Of a stretch of 14,867 nt of DNA, positions 6,755 to 14,867 are shown in pieces. Positions within the stretch are counted from its first letter, which is position 1. Each line of letters begins with the position of its first letter. Made by a program: the position numbers and the translations under genes. A model generated the notes under the pieces. It worked only from the letters and a program-made list of their open reading frames with translations, made no database searches and was not told the DNA's origin. Source of the stretch: Pseudomonadota bacterium (GTDB lineage Bacteria; Pseudomonadota; Gammaproteobacteria; Burkholderiales; Sulfuriferulaceae); contig JAJYGL010000028.1 in the NCBI GenBank assembly GCA_021790625.1, positions 1 through 14,867 on the forward strand, given 5' to 3'.

Positions 6755-8317
6755 ATGGCCTATATTACACGTGCCTTGATTAGCGTTTCGGATAAAACCG
6801 GCGTTGTTGCGCTGGCGCAAGGCTTGCGCAGTCTTGGCATCGCGTTGTTGTCTACTGGCGGTACGGCACGTTTGCTGACCGAGCAGGGTATCCCAGTCAC
6901 CGAAGTGGCAGATTACACCGGTTTTGCGGAAATGCTGGACGGCAGGGTAAAAACCTTGCATCCCAAAGTGCATGGTGGTTTGTTGGCAAGGCGTGATGTG
7001 GCCGGACACATGGAGGCGATTCGTGCTGCGGGCATCGAGCCGATTGATTTGCTGGTGGTAAACCTGTATCCATTTGCACAAACGGTTGCACGTGCAGATT
7101 GCACGCTTGCGGAGGCTATTGAAAATATTGATATTGGCGGGCCGGCCATGTTACGTTCGGCAGCCAAGAATTTTCAGCATGTGGCGGTGTTGACCGATCC
7201 GGCAGATTACGTGCGCGTGTTGGATGAATTGCATCGTCATTCCGGTTCTTTGTCGACGGCGACCAATTATTCGCTGGCGCGCAAGGCATTTGCGCACACG
7301 GCAGTTTATGACGGGGCGATTGCCAATTACCTGACGGCGCATGAGTTGAATGGCGAAACGACAGATTTTCCGGCACAACTGAATCTGAATTTTGTACGCG
7401 AGCAATCTTTGCGTTATGGAGAAAACCCGCACCAGCGCGCAGCGTTTTATCGTGATATGCAACCGGCGAATGGCAGTCTGGCGTATTACGAGCAACTCCA
7501 GGGCAAGGAATTGTCTTACAACAATATCGCTGACAGCGATGCAGCATGGGAGTGCGTCAAAACATTCTCACAACCGGCATGCGTGATTGTGAAACACGCC
7601 AACCCTTGCGGCGTGGCTGTTGGCGATACGTTGCTGACGGCGTATCGCCTGGCGCTGGCCACAGATGCGGTCTCCGCTTTTGGTGGCATCATCGCATTCA
7701 ATGCCGAAGTCGATGCGTCAACGGCAGAAGCCGTGGCGGAGTTGTTTGTGGAGGTGTTGATTGCTCCGGCATTCAGCGCTGCTGCCCGCGAGGTTTTGTC
7801 AGCAAAATCCAACTTGCGGGTGTTGATCGTGCCTTTGGCAAGCGGGCATAATGCCATGGAAATGAAACGTATCGGTGGCGGTTTGCTGGTGCAAAGCGCG
7901 GATACTTTTGCCATTGCTGCGGACAATCTGCGTGTGGTGACCAGGCTTGCGCCGAACGATCAACAGGTCGCGGATATGTTGTTTGCCTGGCGCGTAGCCA
8001 AATTCGTAAAATCCAATGCGGTGGTATTCGCTGCCAATGGACAAACGCTGGGAATTGGCGCCGGACAAATGAGCCGGGTGGATTCGACGCGCATTGCGGT
8101 GGAAAAAGCAACGCGGGCCAATCTGTCATTGGCGGGTTGTGCGGTGGCGTCTGACGCATTTTTCCCGTTTCGTGATGGATTGGATGTGTTGGCACAGGCC
8201 GGCGCGAGAGCGGTAATTCAGCCCGGTGGCAGTGTGCGTGATGCAGAGGTGATTGCCGCTGCCGATGAGCAAGGGGTGGCGATGGCGTTTACCGGTTATC
8301 GACACTTTCGGCATTGA
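6755..8317 (+). CDS. purH: Bifunctional AICAR formyltransferase / IMP cyclohydrolase
   Basis: It catalyses the last two steps of de novo IMP synthesis: formylation of AICAR with 10-formyl-THF, then ring closure. The 520 residues match the usual length. The N-terminal MGS-like cyclohydrolase domain (about 1-145) shows SVSDKTG at 10-16, STGGTA at 33-38 and KTLHPKVHGGLLARRD at 66-81. The transformylase domain shows LRYGENPHQ at 219-227, the catalytic pair K280-H281 in VKHANPCG, VSAFGGIIAFN at 306-316, GIGAGQMSRVDS at 433-444, SDAFFPFRDGLD at 466-477 and the terminal GYRHFRH. It follows fis after 63 bases and precedes purD by 26 bases, as in purHD operons. No purine repressor box is recognised in the short leader. 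Confidence 0.97.
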   Translation: MAYITRALISVSDKTGVVALAQGLRSLGIALLSTGGTARLLTEQGIPVTEVADYTGFAEMLDGRVKTLHPKVHGGLLARRDVAGHMEAIRAAGIEPIDLLVVNLYPFAQTVARADCTLAEAIENIDIGGPAMLRSAAKNFQHVAVLTDPADYVRVLDELHRHSGSLSTATNYSLARKAFAHTAVYDGAIANYLTAHELNGETTDFPAQLNLNFVREQSLRYGENPHQRAAFYRDMQPANGSLAYYEQLQGKELSYNNIADSDAAWECVKTFSQPACVIVKHANPCGVAVGDTLLTAYRLALATDAVSAFGGIIAFNAEVDASTAEAVAELFVEVLIAPAFSAAAREVLSAKSNLRVLIVPLASGHNAMEMKRIGGGLLVQSADTFAIAADNLRVVTRLAPNDQQVADMLFAWRVAKFVKSNAVVFAANGQTLGIGAGQMSRVDSTRIAVEKATRANLSLAGCAVASDAFFPFRDGLDVLAQAGARAVIQPGGSVRDAEVIAAADEQGVAMAFTGYRHFRH

Positions 8318-8343
8318 CTTTGACATTGAAACGGAAAAAAAGC

Positions 8344-9624
8344 ATGAACATTCTGGTGGTGGGTTCCGGCGGGCGCGAGCACGCTCTGGCATGGCGTCTG
8401 GCGCAATCTTCCCGCATCGCCCGCGTGTATGTGGCACCAGGCAATGCGGGCACGCAGGCGGAGAAAAATCTGGTCAACGTGCCGATTACCGATATTAAAT
8501 TGCTGATTGAATTTGTGCGCCGGGAAGCAATTGTTTTTACGGTGATCGGCCCTGAAGCACCGCTGGCAGCAGGGATTGTGGATCAGTTCCGTGCGGCGGG
8601 ACTGAAAGTTTTTGGTCCCACACAGGCGGCAGCACAGTTGGAAGCGTCCAAGGATTTTGCTAAGGCATTCATGGTTCAACATGGTATTCCGACAGCGGCT
8701 TATCGTAGCTTTTCGGATGTGGTGGCCGCACATGCCTGGCTCGATACGCAACAGGCACCAATTGTCGTCAAGGCGGATGGCCTTGCAGCCGGTAAAGGCG
8801 TCGTGGTTGCGCAGACGATGGCCGAAGCGCATGCGGCAGTAGATGCCATGTTGCAGGATAATCAGTTGGGGCAGGCAGGCGCTCGTGTCGTCATTGAAGA
8901 GTTCCTGACTGGTGAAGAAGCCAGTTTCATGGTGATGTGTGATGGCGAGCATGTATTGCCGTTGGCGACGAGCCAGGATCACAAACGCATCGGTGATGGC
9001 GATACGGGGGAAAATACCGGCGGAATGGGCGCATATTCACCGGCGCCAGTGATCACGCCAGAAGTGCACGCGCGCGCGTTGCGCGAGGTCATCATGCCGG
9101 TCATGCTCGGTATGAAACAGGCGGGGACGCCATACACCGGATTTTTGTATGCCGGACTGATGATCGATGCGCAAGGTGGCATTCGGGTGCTGGAATTCAA
9201 TTGTCGCATGGGCGACCCGGAAACTCAGCCCATCATGATGCGCATGAAATCCGATTTGGTTACATTGATTGAACACGCGCTCGACGGTACGCTGGATAAG
9301 GTCGAAGTTGAATGGGATCGGCGCGCAGCACTTGGTGTCGTGCTCGCAGCACAGGGCTATCCCATGTTGCCGCGTACGGGTGATGTGGTGGAGGCGTTAC
9401 CAGTTGATCGTGAGGACATGCATATTTTTCATGCTGGAACACGCTGGCAGGACAAGAAACTACTGACCAGCGGTGGCCGCGTATTGTGCGTGACAGCGTT
9501 GGGGGATAGTGTCAAACTGGCACAACGTCTGGCGTATGACGTAGCAGAAAATGTCCATTTTTTGGGCAAGCAGATGCGCCATGATATCGGATATCGCGCC
9601 ATTGACCGTAAAAAACTGGTGTGA
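8344..9624 (+). CDS. purD: Phosphoribosylamine-glycine ligase (GAR synthetase)
   Basis: This ATP-grasp enzyme joins glycine to 5-phosphoribosylamine, the second step of purine synthesis. The 426-residue length is standard. Visible marks are VVGSGGREHALAWRLA at 5-20, IGPEAPLAAGI at 68-78, the ATP-grasp lysine region VVKADGLAAGKGV at 141-153, SQDHKRIGDGDTGENTGGMG at 210-229, and the Mg-binding LEFNCRMGDPETQ at 283-295 (E284, N286). ATG 8344 gives the canonical MNILVVGSGG start, with GGA at 8333-8335 as a modest ribosome binding site; the frame extends upstream only to a TTG at 8314. It forms a unit with purH, and a TsaC-type gene follows within 3 bases if the TTG start there is used. Confidence 0.97.
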   Translation: MNILVVGSGGREHALAWRLAQSSRIARVYVAPGNAGTQAEKNLVNVPITDIKLLIEFVRREAIVFTVIGPEAPLAAGIVDQFRAAGLKVFGPTQAAAQLEASKDFAKAFMVQHGIPTAAYRSFSDVVAAHAWLDTQQAPIVVKADGLAAGKGVVVAQTMAEAHAAVDAMLQDNQLGQAGARVVIEEFLTGEEASFMVMCDGEHVLPLATSQDHKRIGDGDTGENTGGMGAYSPAPVITPEVHARALREVIMPVMLGMKQAGTPYTGFLYAGLMIDAQGGIRVLEFNCRMGDPETQPIMMRMKSDLVTLIEHALDGTLDKVEVEWDRRAALGVVLAAQGYPMLPRTGDVVEALPVDREDMHIFHAGTRWQDKKLLTSGGRVLCVTALGDSVKLAQRLAYDVAENVHFLGKQMRHDIGYRAIDRKKLV

Positions 9625-9627
9625 TGA

Positions 9628-10158
9628 TTGGTCAATATAAGTCAACGCGCGATGAAATATGTGCTGGCATATCCCACGGAATCCTGTTTCGGGCTGGGTT
9701 GTGACCCCAGGTCGGCAAGAGCGGTGCGTCGTTTGCTGGTGATTAAAAAGCGACCAGTGCACAAAGGATTGATTGTGCTGGTCAGTGACATGCAGCAGTT
9801 GCGTCCGTATGTCGACGACAAGGTGTTGGCTGCAGTGTTGGCCAGCGGCTATACGGCGGGGCGCTTGACCTTGTTGTTGCCGGCAGGCAAGCGTTGTCCG
9901 GCCTGGTTATGCGGTAGAAATGGCAAGGTTGCCGTGCGCTGGACAGATTTCGTGCTGGCAAAGCGTTTATGTCAGCAGTCAAGACATGCGCTGGTTTCTA
10001 CCAGCGCCAACCGCAGCGGGCAACGGGCATTACGCACGGCGCGCGAAGTACGGCGGCAATTTGGTGCAATGGTGCGTGTTGTGGCCGGTCAAATTGGCAC
10101 GGCCAGAACGCCAAGCCGGATTGTTGACTGGCAGAGCGGGCGTGTGATTCGTGATTGA
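9628..10158 (+). CDS. TsaC/Sua5/YrdC-family threonylcarbamoyl-AMP synthase-like protein, divergent
   Basis: Family members make threonylcarbamoyl-AMP from Thr, bicarbonate and ATP for the t6A37 modification of ANN-reading tRNAs. With ATG 9652 the product is 168 residues and starts almost directly at LAYPTE; with TTG 9628 it is 176 and keeps part of the usual N-terminal helix, so I report the TTG. The codon before it is TGA, so no earlier start exists. From the ATG, I see YPTE at 7-10, FGLGCDP at 13-19, the K32-x-R34 pair, KGLI, VAVR, and the S118-x-N120 pair in STSAN, that is the KxR/SxN nucleotide-binding set, plus PSRIVD at 154-159. The usual WPGP-x-T segment is replaced by YTAGRLT, and the protein is unusually Arg-rich. 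It lies between purD and hemF in the same direction. Confidence 0.85.
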   Translation: MVNISQRAMKYVLAYPTESCFGLGCDPRSARAVRRLLVIKKRPVHKGLIVLVSDMQQLRPYVDDKVLAAVLASGYTAGRLTLLLPAGKRCPAWLCGRNGKVAVRWTDFVLAKRLCQQSRHALVSTSANRSGQRALRTAREVRRQFGAMVRVVAGQIGTARTPSRIVDWQSGRVIRD

Positions 10159-10187
10159 TGATTTGCTGTCGTGATGATGCTGTAAAA

Positions 10188-10193
10188 AAGGTG
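10188..10193 (+). promoter_or_regulatory. Ribosome binding site that favours the hemF ATG at 10202
   Basis: AAGGTG lies eight bases before ATG 10202. The in-frame GTG at 10193 overlaps the site and so is unlikely to be used; ATG 10217 would be 23 bases away. Confidence 0.55.
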
Positions 10194-10201
10194 TGAAGAT
10201 A

Positions 10202-11131
10202 ATGGCAGCGAAGACTATGGCAGCAAATATTCTGGCAACCAGGCAATACTTGCTGGCGTTGCAGGATAGTATTGTCCAGCGTATGGAACAGATTGATGGC
10301 GGCGTCTTTTTGCGAGACGCGTGGCAGCGTAATGACGGCGGGGGCGGTATCAGTTGTGTGCTGGAACAGGGTGAGGTGCTGGAGCGCGCAGGCGTGAATT
10401 TTTCTCATGTCAGCGGAAAGGGCCTGCCGCCCTCAGCAACCGAACGCCATCCGGAATTGGCAGGCAAGCCATTTGAAGCGCTGGGTGTGTCGCTGGTATT
10501 TCACCCGCGCAATCCGTATGCACCGACCGTGCACATGAACGTACGCTGTTTTGTGGCCGGTGTGACTGAAGAAAACCCGGTCTGGTGGTTTGGCGGCGGC
10601 ATGGACTTGACGCCCTGTTATGGTTTTGAGGAAGATGCCATTCATTTTCATACCGTTTGTCGCAAAGCGCTGAACGTGGTCGATGAAGCGTTGTATCCGC
10701 GTTTTAAAACATGGTGTGACAGTTATTTTTTCCTGCCCCATCGACAGGAGGCGCGCGGCATCGGCGGTATATTTTTTGATGATTATTCCGGGGTGGATTT
10801 CTCTGCTGGCCTGGGGTTGATGCAAAGTGTCGGCGATCATTTTCTGTCTGCGTATGTTCCGATTCTGGAACAACGATGCAACCATGCTTATACGGAACGC
10901 GAGCGCGCTTTTCAGGCGTATCGGCGTGCGCGATATGTCGAATTCAATCTGGTGTACGATCGTGGCACCCTGTTTGGTTTGCAATCACGAGGGCGAACCG
11001 AGTCGATTCTTGTTTCCATGCCACCACGGGCAGAATGGCGCTACGAATGGCACCCGGAACCGGGAACGGCCGAAGCACGTCTGACCGAATATTTTCTGGT
11101 GGCAAGGGACTGGCTTGTCGGGCACGGGTAA
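10202..11131 (+). CDS. hemF: Oxygen-dependent coproporphyrinogen III oxidase
   Basis: It oxidatively decarboxylates coproporphyrinogen III to protoporphyrinogen IX using O2, so the host can make heme aerobically. The 309-residue product has HPRNPYAPTVHMNVRCF at 101-117, WWFGGGMDLTPCY at 128-140, LPHRQEARGIGGIFFDD at 178-194, RYVEFNLVYDRGTLFGLQ at 244-261 and GRTESILVSMPP at 264-275. H101, H111, H150 and H180 match the four conserved His of E. coli HemF with a constant offset of five. The DLTPCY segment has Cys where Tyr is common. The gene follows the TsaC-type gene after 43 bases, and the PBP gene starts three bases after its stop. Confidence 0.97.
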   Translation: MAAKTMAANILATRQYLLALQDSIVQRMEQIDGGVFLRDAWQRNDGGGGISCVLEQGEVLERAGVNFSHVSGKGLPPSATERHPELAGKPFEALGVSLVFHPRNPYAPTVHMNVRCFVAGVTEENPVWWFGGGMDLTPCYGFEEDAIHFHTVCRKALNVVDEALYPRFKTWCDSYFFLPHRQEARGIGGIFFDDYSGVDFSAGLGLMQSVGDHFLSAYVPILEQRCNHAYTERERAFQAYRRARYVEFNLVYDRGTLFGLQSRGRTESILVSMPPRAEWRYEWHPEPGTAEARLTEYFLVARDWLVGHG

Positions 11132-11134
11132 ATC

Positions 11135-14100
11135 ATGCTGCTGCGCCGATTATTCTGGTTCGTGATGGGGGTGGGAGTAGTGTTGCTCGCCGCGCTGGCC
11201 GGCTTGCTGGTCTGGGAGGCGACTACCTTTACGCTGGAAGCGAAGTATCTGACCCGCTATGCGGAGAAAATGCAGTTTTATCCTGCAGCAGGTATCAGCC
11301 ATCACATCGTTTTCCCACATCAGGGACCGGCAGACGTGCGTATGGGTTACGTTGCCCTGCCGGACTATGTCAAACGCCTGACGGGCGAGAATTTTGTCGT
11401 CACACAACAGGCGCGCATCAGTCCTGCCATGCAGCAAATGGCAGCGTATGGACTCAATCTCCCTTACTATGAAAAGGATCAGGCAGGGTTGGTATTACAG
11501 GATGACACCGGCGCCGTGTTTTATCGCAACCTGGTTCCGCAGCGGGCAATTGCTGATTATGCGGCCATTCCTCCCATATTGCGCGATAGCCTGCTATTCA
11601 TCGAGAACCGTCGCTTGTTTTCTCCACCGGCAGACCGCAATCCGGCAATAGAATGGCGGCGGTTGGCGCAGGCGATAATGGACAAACTCATCAAGTTGAT
11701 CGACCCGACGCATGACGTACCAGGCGGTAGCACGTTAGCCACCCAAATCGAGAAATTTCGACATTCCCGTGATGGCTTGACACTTAGCATGCGTGACAAA
11801 TGGCAACAGATGGCGTCTGCCTCGGTGCGCGCATATCTGGGAGGGGAAAATACGTTGCCGGCGCGTCGTGCGTTGGTGCTGGCTTATCTCAATGGTGTTC
11901 CCCTGTCGGCAGCCCCGGGCGCGGGTGAGGTGATTGGATTGCCCGATGCCTTGATGGCCTGGTACGGACTGGACTGGCGAGAAGTTAGCGCGCTGTTGAT
12001 GCGGAATCAACCAGATGCCCGCACCGCCTACGCATACAAACACGCATTGTCCTTGTTGATTTCGCAGCGCAAACCGTATTATTTCCTGAATGCCCGACCC
12101 GATGCGCTGGAAGCGCTGACCAATACCTATTTGCGTTTACTGGCGGCCAATGGTGTCATTTCTCCGGCATTGTGCGATCTTGCGCTGGCAACACCCTTGC
12201 GGATTCATCCCAGCCCACTGATTCCAACAGAAAATTTTGTCAACCACAAAGCGGCCAATGCGACGCGCAACCATCTGGCAGGCATACTGGGGTTATCGAA
12301 ACTGTATGTTCTGGATCGCCTGGATTTGTCTGTGCAGACAACGCTCAACGCTAAAGCGCAGCAAAAAGTCAGCCGGTTTTTGACCGATATCGGCAACCCG
12401 GCGCTGGCACGAGCCAACGGACTGTATGGATTTCGTCTGTTGGGTGAACATGATGATTTACATCATATCATCTACAGTTTTACGTTATATGAGCGCACGC
12501 CGCAAGGAGCCGCTCTGCGGATTCAGGCCGACAATCTCAACCAACCCTTTGATATCAATCGCGGTGCCAAGCTGGATATGGGATCAACGGCAAAATTACG
12601 CACATTGATTACCTATTTGCAAATTGTCTCTGATTTACACCATCAGTATTCGCAAATGGACACGGCACAACTGGCTGCGATGGACAAAGTCATGAGTGAC
12701 CCGATTTCGAACTGGGCGCAGGCATGGTATGCCAGCAGCACGGATAAATCGTTGACGGCAATGCTGCGCGCCGCGATGGCGCGACAGTATTCGGCCAACC
12801 CGCAGAAGGTGTTTTTTACGGCGGGTGGCCTGCACCATTTTGTCAATTTTGATAAGAAAGAAGACGCCGAGACGATGGACTTGTGGCAAGCAACGCGTAA
12901 TTCGGTAAATCTGGTATACATTCGTTTGATGCGTGATGTGGAACGCTATTACATTGCACACACACCGGGTATCGCCGGCCATGTGCTGGAAGACGCGCGA
13001 GATCCGGCGCGACACACCTATCTGGAACGATTTGCGGACAGGGAAGGGCAGGATTTCATGTTGCGCTTTTATAAGAAATATCGTGGCAAGTCGAGTGATG
13101 AAATGGCGGAGATTTTTCTGGATGAGGTTCATCCGAGCGCGCGTCGTCTGGCAGCAGCGTTTCGCTATTTGGCGCCCAAAGAGGATTTTTCCCGTTTTTC
13201 GCTGTTTTTGCGCGCACGGGCAGAGAATCCGGTGGATGATCGGCAAATGGCTTCCCTATACCGGGAATTCGCACCTGGCGCGTGGTCATTGGCCGATTTG
13301 GGCTACATTATTCAGGTACATCCGCTGGAATTATGGCTGGTAGCGTATTTGCGTGATCACCCGGGCGCCACGTTTGCACAGGCGGTGGCAACAAGCCGCC
13401 CGCAGCGCATTGAAGTGTATAATTGGCTGTTTCACACTGGGCGCAAAAATGCGCAGGATATCCGTATCCGTAGCTTGTTGGAGGTGGAAGCGTTCGCACA
13501 GATTTATCAGCAATGGAAGCAGATGGGATATCCATTCGATAACCTGGTGCCTTCTTATGCCACGGCATTGGGGGTATCTGCTGATCGTCCGGCGGCGCTG
13601 GCGCAATTGATGGGTATTATTCTGAATAATGGCGTGAGTATGCCGAACCTGTTTCTGACCCGGATGAACTTTGGCGATGGCACGCCTTATGCGACCGATT
13701 TGCGTTATCAACCACCGGCGGAAAAACGTTTGCTGCCAGCGGAACTGACTGCCGTAGTGCGCGAGGCGCTGGCCAGCGTGGTGCAAAGCGGTACCGCAGC
13801 CAAAATGGCGAATGCTTACCACGACGCCAATGGCGTGGTTCTGCCTGCTGGTGGTAAAACCGGGACAGGCGATCATCACTTTGACACTTTCGATACGCAA
13901 GGGAATGTGATAACCTCACGCCCTGTGAGTCGCACGGGTACCCTTGTGTTTTATATTGGAGATAAATACTTTGGTACGATGACCGCGATGGTGCGCGGTG
14001 AAGTGGCAGGTAACTACCACTTCACCAGCGCGTTGGCGGCGCAGATCATGAAAGCGATGAGTCCGTGGCTCTTGACGTCATTGACTGCTCCCGATATTGG

Positions 14101-14140
14101 GCACAAATTTCCATCAAGTTGTATTAAATGCAATTACTGA
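11135..14140 (+). CDS. Large class A penicillin-binding protein (GT51 transglycosylase plus transpeptidase)
   Basis: This 1001-residue protein has an N-terminal membrane anchor (about 7-28) and should polymerise and cross-link peptidoglycan in the periplasm. The GT51 domain shows FIENRRLF with the probable catalytic Glu157, GGSTLATQIEKF at 197-208, and YLNGVPLS at 251-258. The transpeptidase domain has all three serine-acyltransferase motifs: S484-T-A-K487, S590-V-N592 and K908-T-G910. The spacings are far larger than in ordinary PBP1a/1b: 106 residues from SxxK to SxN and about 316 from SxN to KTG, with a mostly helical insert around 600-800. It belongs, as far as I can tell, to a subfamily of about 1000-residue proteobacterial PBPs with the GGSTLATQIEK signature. 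The start lies 3 bases after hemF, and the last 13 bases overlap hemA. Confidence 0.9.
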   Translation: MLLRRLFWFVMGVGVVLLAALAGLLVWEATTFTLEAKYLTRYAEKMQFYPAAGISHHIVFPHQGPADVRMGYVALPDYVKRLTGENFVVTQQARISPAMQQMAAYGLNLPYYEKDQAGLVLQDDTGAVFYRNLVPQRAIADYAAIPPILRDSLLFIENRRLFSPPADRNPAIEWRRLAQAIMDKLIKLIDPTHDVPGGSTLATQIEKFRHSRDGLTLSMRDKWQQMASASVRAYLGGENTLPARRALVLAYLNGVPLSAAPGAGEVIGLPDALMAWYGLDWREVSALLMRNQPDARTAYAYKHALSLLISQRKPYYFLNARPDALEALTNTYLRLLAANGVISPALCDLALATPLRIHPSPLIPTENFVNHKAANATRNHLAGILGLSKLYVLDRLDLSVQTTLNAKAQQKVSRFLTDIGNPALARANGLYGFRLLGEHDDLHHIIYSFTLYERTPQGAALRIQADNLNQPFDINRGAKLDMGSTAKLRTLITYLQIVSDLHHQYSQMDTAQLAAMDKVMSDPISNWAQAWYASSTDKSLTAMLRAAMARQYSANPQKVFFTAGGLHHFVNFDKKEDAETMDLWQATRNSVNLVYIRLMRDVERYYIAHTPGIAGHVLEDARDPARHTYLERFADREGQDFMLRFYKKYRGKSSDEMAEIFLDEVHPSARRLAAAFRYLAPKEDFSRFSLFLRARAENPVDDRQMASLYREFAPGAWSLADLGYIIQVHPLELWLVAYLRDHPGATFAQAVATSRPQRIEVYNWLFHTGRKNAQDIRIRSLLEVEAFAQIYQQWKQMGYPFDNLVPSYATALGVSADRPAALAQLMGIILNNGVSMPNLFLTRMNFGDGTPYATDLRYQPPAEKRLLPAELTAVVREALASVVQSGTAAKMANAYHDANGVVLPAGGKTGTGDHHFDTFDTQGNVITSRPVSRTGTLVFYIGDKYFGTMTAMVRGEVAGNYHFTSALAAQIMKAMSPWLLTSLTAPDIGHKFPSSCIKCNY

Positions 14141-14867
14141 CCTTTGGTCTTAATCATCAGACGGCGCCACTCAGTATTCGTGAACGTCTGGCTTTTCATG
14201 TCGAGAACATGGAAGAAACCCTGCGCAATTTCGTGCGCAGTGGTGCGGTGCGCGAGGCAGCCATTTTATCGACCTGCAATCGTACCGAGATTTATTGCCA
14301 CGCCAGCAATCCGGCGGCAGCCGTTGAGTGGGTGACGGAATACCATCAGTTGCCGCGCCCCAGTGTTGAACCTTATCTGTACCATTATCCGGCTGCCGAA
14401 GCGGCAAGACATGCGTTTCGGGTGGCTTCCGGTCTGGATTCGATGGTGTTGGGAGAAACCCAGATTCTGGGGCAAATGCGTGATGCAGCCAGACGCGCCG
14501 AACAGGCCGGCACCTTGGGCGTCATGCTGCACAAACTGTTTCAGCAGACATTCTCTGTGGCTAAAAATGTGCGGACGAGCACCGAAATTGGCGCCAGCTC
14601 CGTGTCGATGGCCGCTGCCGCGGTACGGTTGGCAGAACAGATTTTTCCCGATATCGCCGGACAGAAAGTCTTGTTCATCGGTGCAGGAGAAATGATTGAA
14701 CTGTGCGCTGCACATTTTGCTACGCGCCATCCGAAACAGTTGACCGTTGCCAATCGTACCGTAACACGCGCACAAGTGCTGGCAGAGCAGTATGGCGGTG
14801 ATGCCATTGCATTGAACGAACTGCCGGACAAACTGGCACAATTCGATATCATTATCACCAGCACGGC
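14128..14867 (+). CDS. hemA: Glutamyl-tRNA reductase, 3' end cut by the window
   Basis: This enzyme reduces glutamyl-tRNA(Glu) to glutamate-1-semialdehyde with NADPH, the committed step of C5-pathway tetrapyrrole synthesis. The frame is open from ATG 14128 to the window end, giving 246 residues of a usual 420 or so. The N-terminus MQLLTFGLNHQTAPLSIRE is canonical. The catalytic Cys falls at position 50 in LSTCNRTEIY, its standard position, followed by GLDSMVLGETQILGQMR and the nucleotide-binding segment FIGAGEMIEL. The start overlaps the PBP gene by 13 bases in a different frame, so translation is probably coupled. With hemF upstream it makes two heme-pathway genes in this run. Confidence 0.96.
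   Translation, partial: MQLLTFGLNHQTAPLSIRERLAFHVENMEETLRNFVRSGAVREAAILSTCNRTEIYCHASNPAAAVEWVTEYHQLPRPSVEPYLYHYPAAEAARHAFRVASGLDSMVLGETQILGQMRDAARRAEQAGTLGVMLHKLFQQTFSVAKNVRTSTEIGASSVSMAAAAVRLAEQIFPDIAGQKVLFIGAGEMIELCAAHFATRHPKQLTVANRTVTRAQVLAEQYGGDAIALNELPDKLAQFDIIITST

Noticed and set aside
8296..8982. Long minus-strand open frame opposite purD (228 codons)
   Set aside because: It lies wholly antisense to a well-supported gene, its product is Cys/His/Arg-rich without motifs, and it is explained by the codon composition of the sense strand.
12635..13246. Long minus-strand open frame opposite the PBP gene (203 codons)
   Set aside because: Antisense shadow of a gene with complete SxxK, SxN and KTG motifs; no ribosome binding site or recognisable domain.

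Overview
The window is an ordinary chromosomal core region of a proteobacterium, most likely a betaproteobacterium. That placement rests on the gene order dusB-fis-purH-purD followed by a TsaC-type gene and hemF, and on the protein sequences; it is inference from memory of family patterns, and I cannot resolve order or genus. I see no mobile element, tRNA, rRNA, CRISPR array or convincing intrinsic terminator.

Left part (1-5260): the 3' end of a short-form malic enzyme gene is followed by a roughly 190-base gap that may hold a 59-codon ORF. Next comes a very large cyclic-di-GMP turnover protein that combines two GAF-like segments, PAS, GGDEF, a globin-like segment and EAL, with a possible metal-binding tail. 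A small RDD-family membrane protein gene lies convergently on the minus strand.

Right part (5397-14867): eight plus-strand genes are packed with overlaps or gaps of at most about 63 bases: dusB, fis, purH, purD, a TsaC/Sua5-type gene, hemF, a large class A penicillin-binding protein, and hemA (cut by the window end). A 22-bp near-perfect palindrome sits just upstream of dusB, at the head of this run, and overlaps a weak candidate promoter.

Functionally, dusB-fis links tRNA dihydrouridylation and a nucleoid protein, as in E. coli. purH and purD supply three activities of IMP synthesis, and the TsaC-type protein belongs to tRNA t6A modification. hemF and hemA are two steps of tetrapyrrole synthesis flanking a cell-wall enzyme. 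Nothing here amounts to a new defence or mobile system. The most unusual items are the globin-like segment with Tyr at the expected proximal-His position in the c-di-GMP protein, the palindrome before dusB, the atypical PBP, and the divergent TsaC-type protein.
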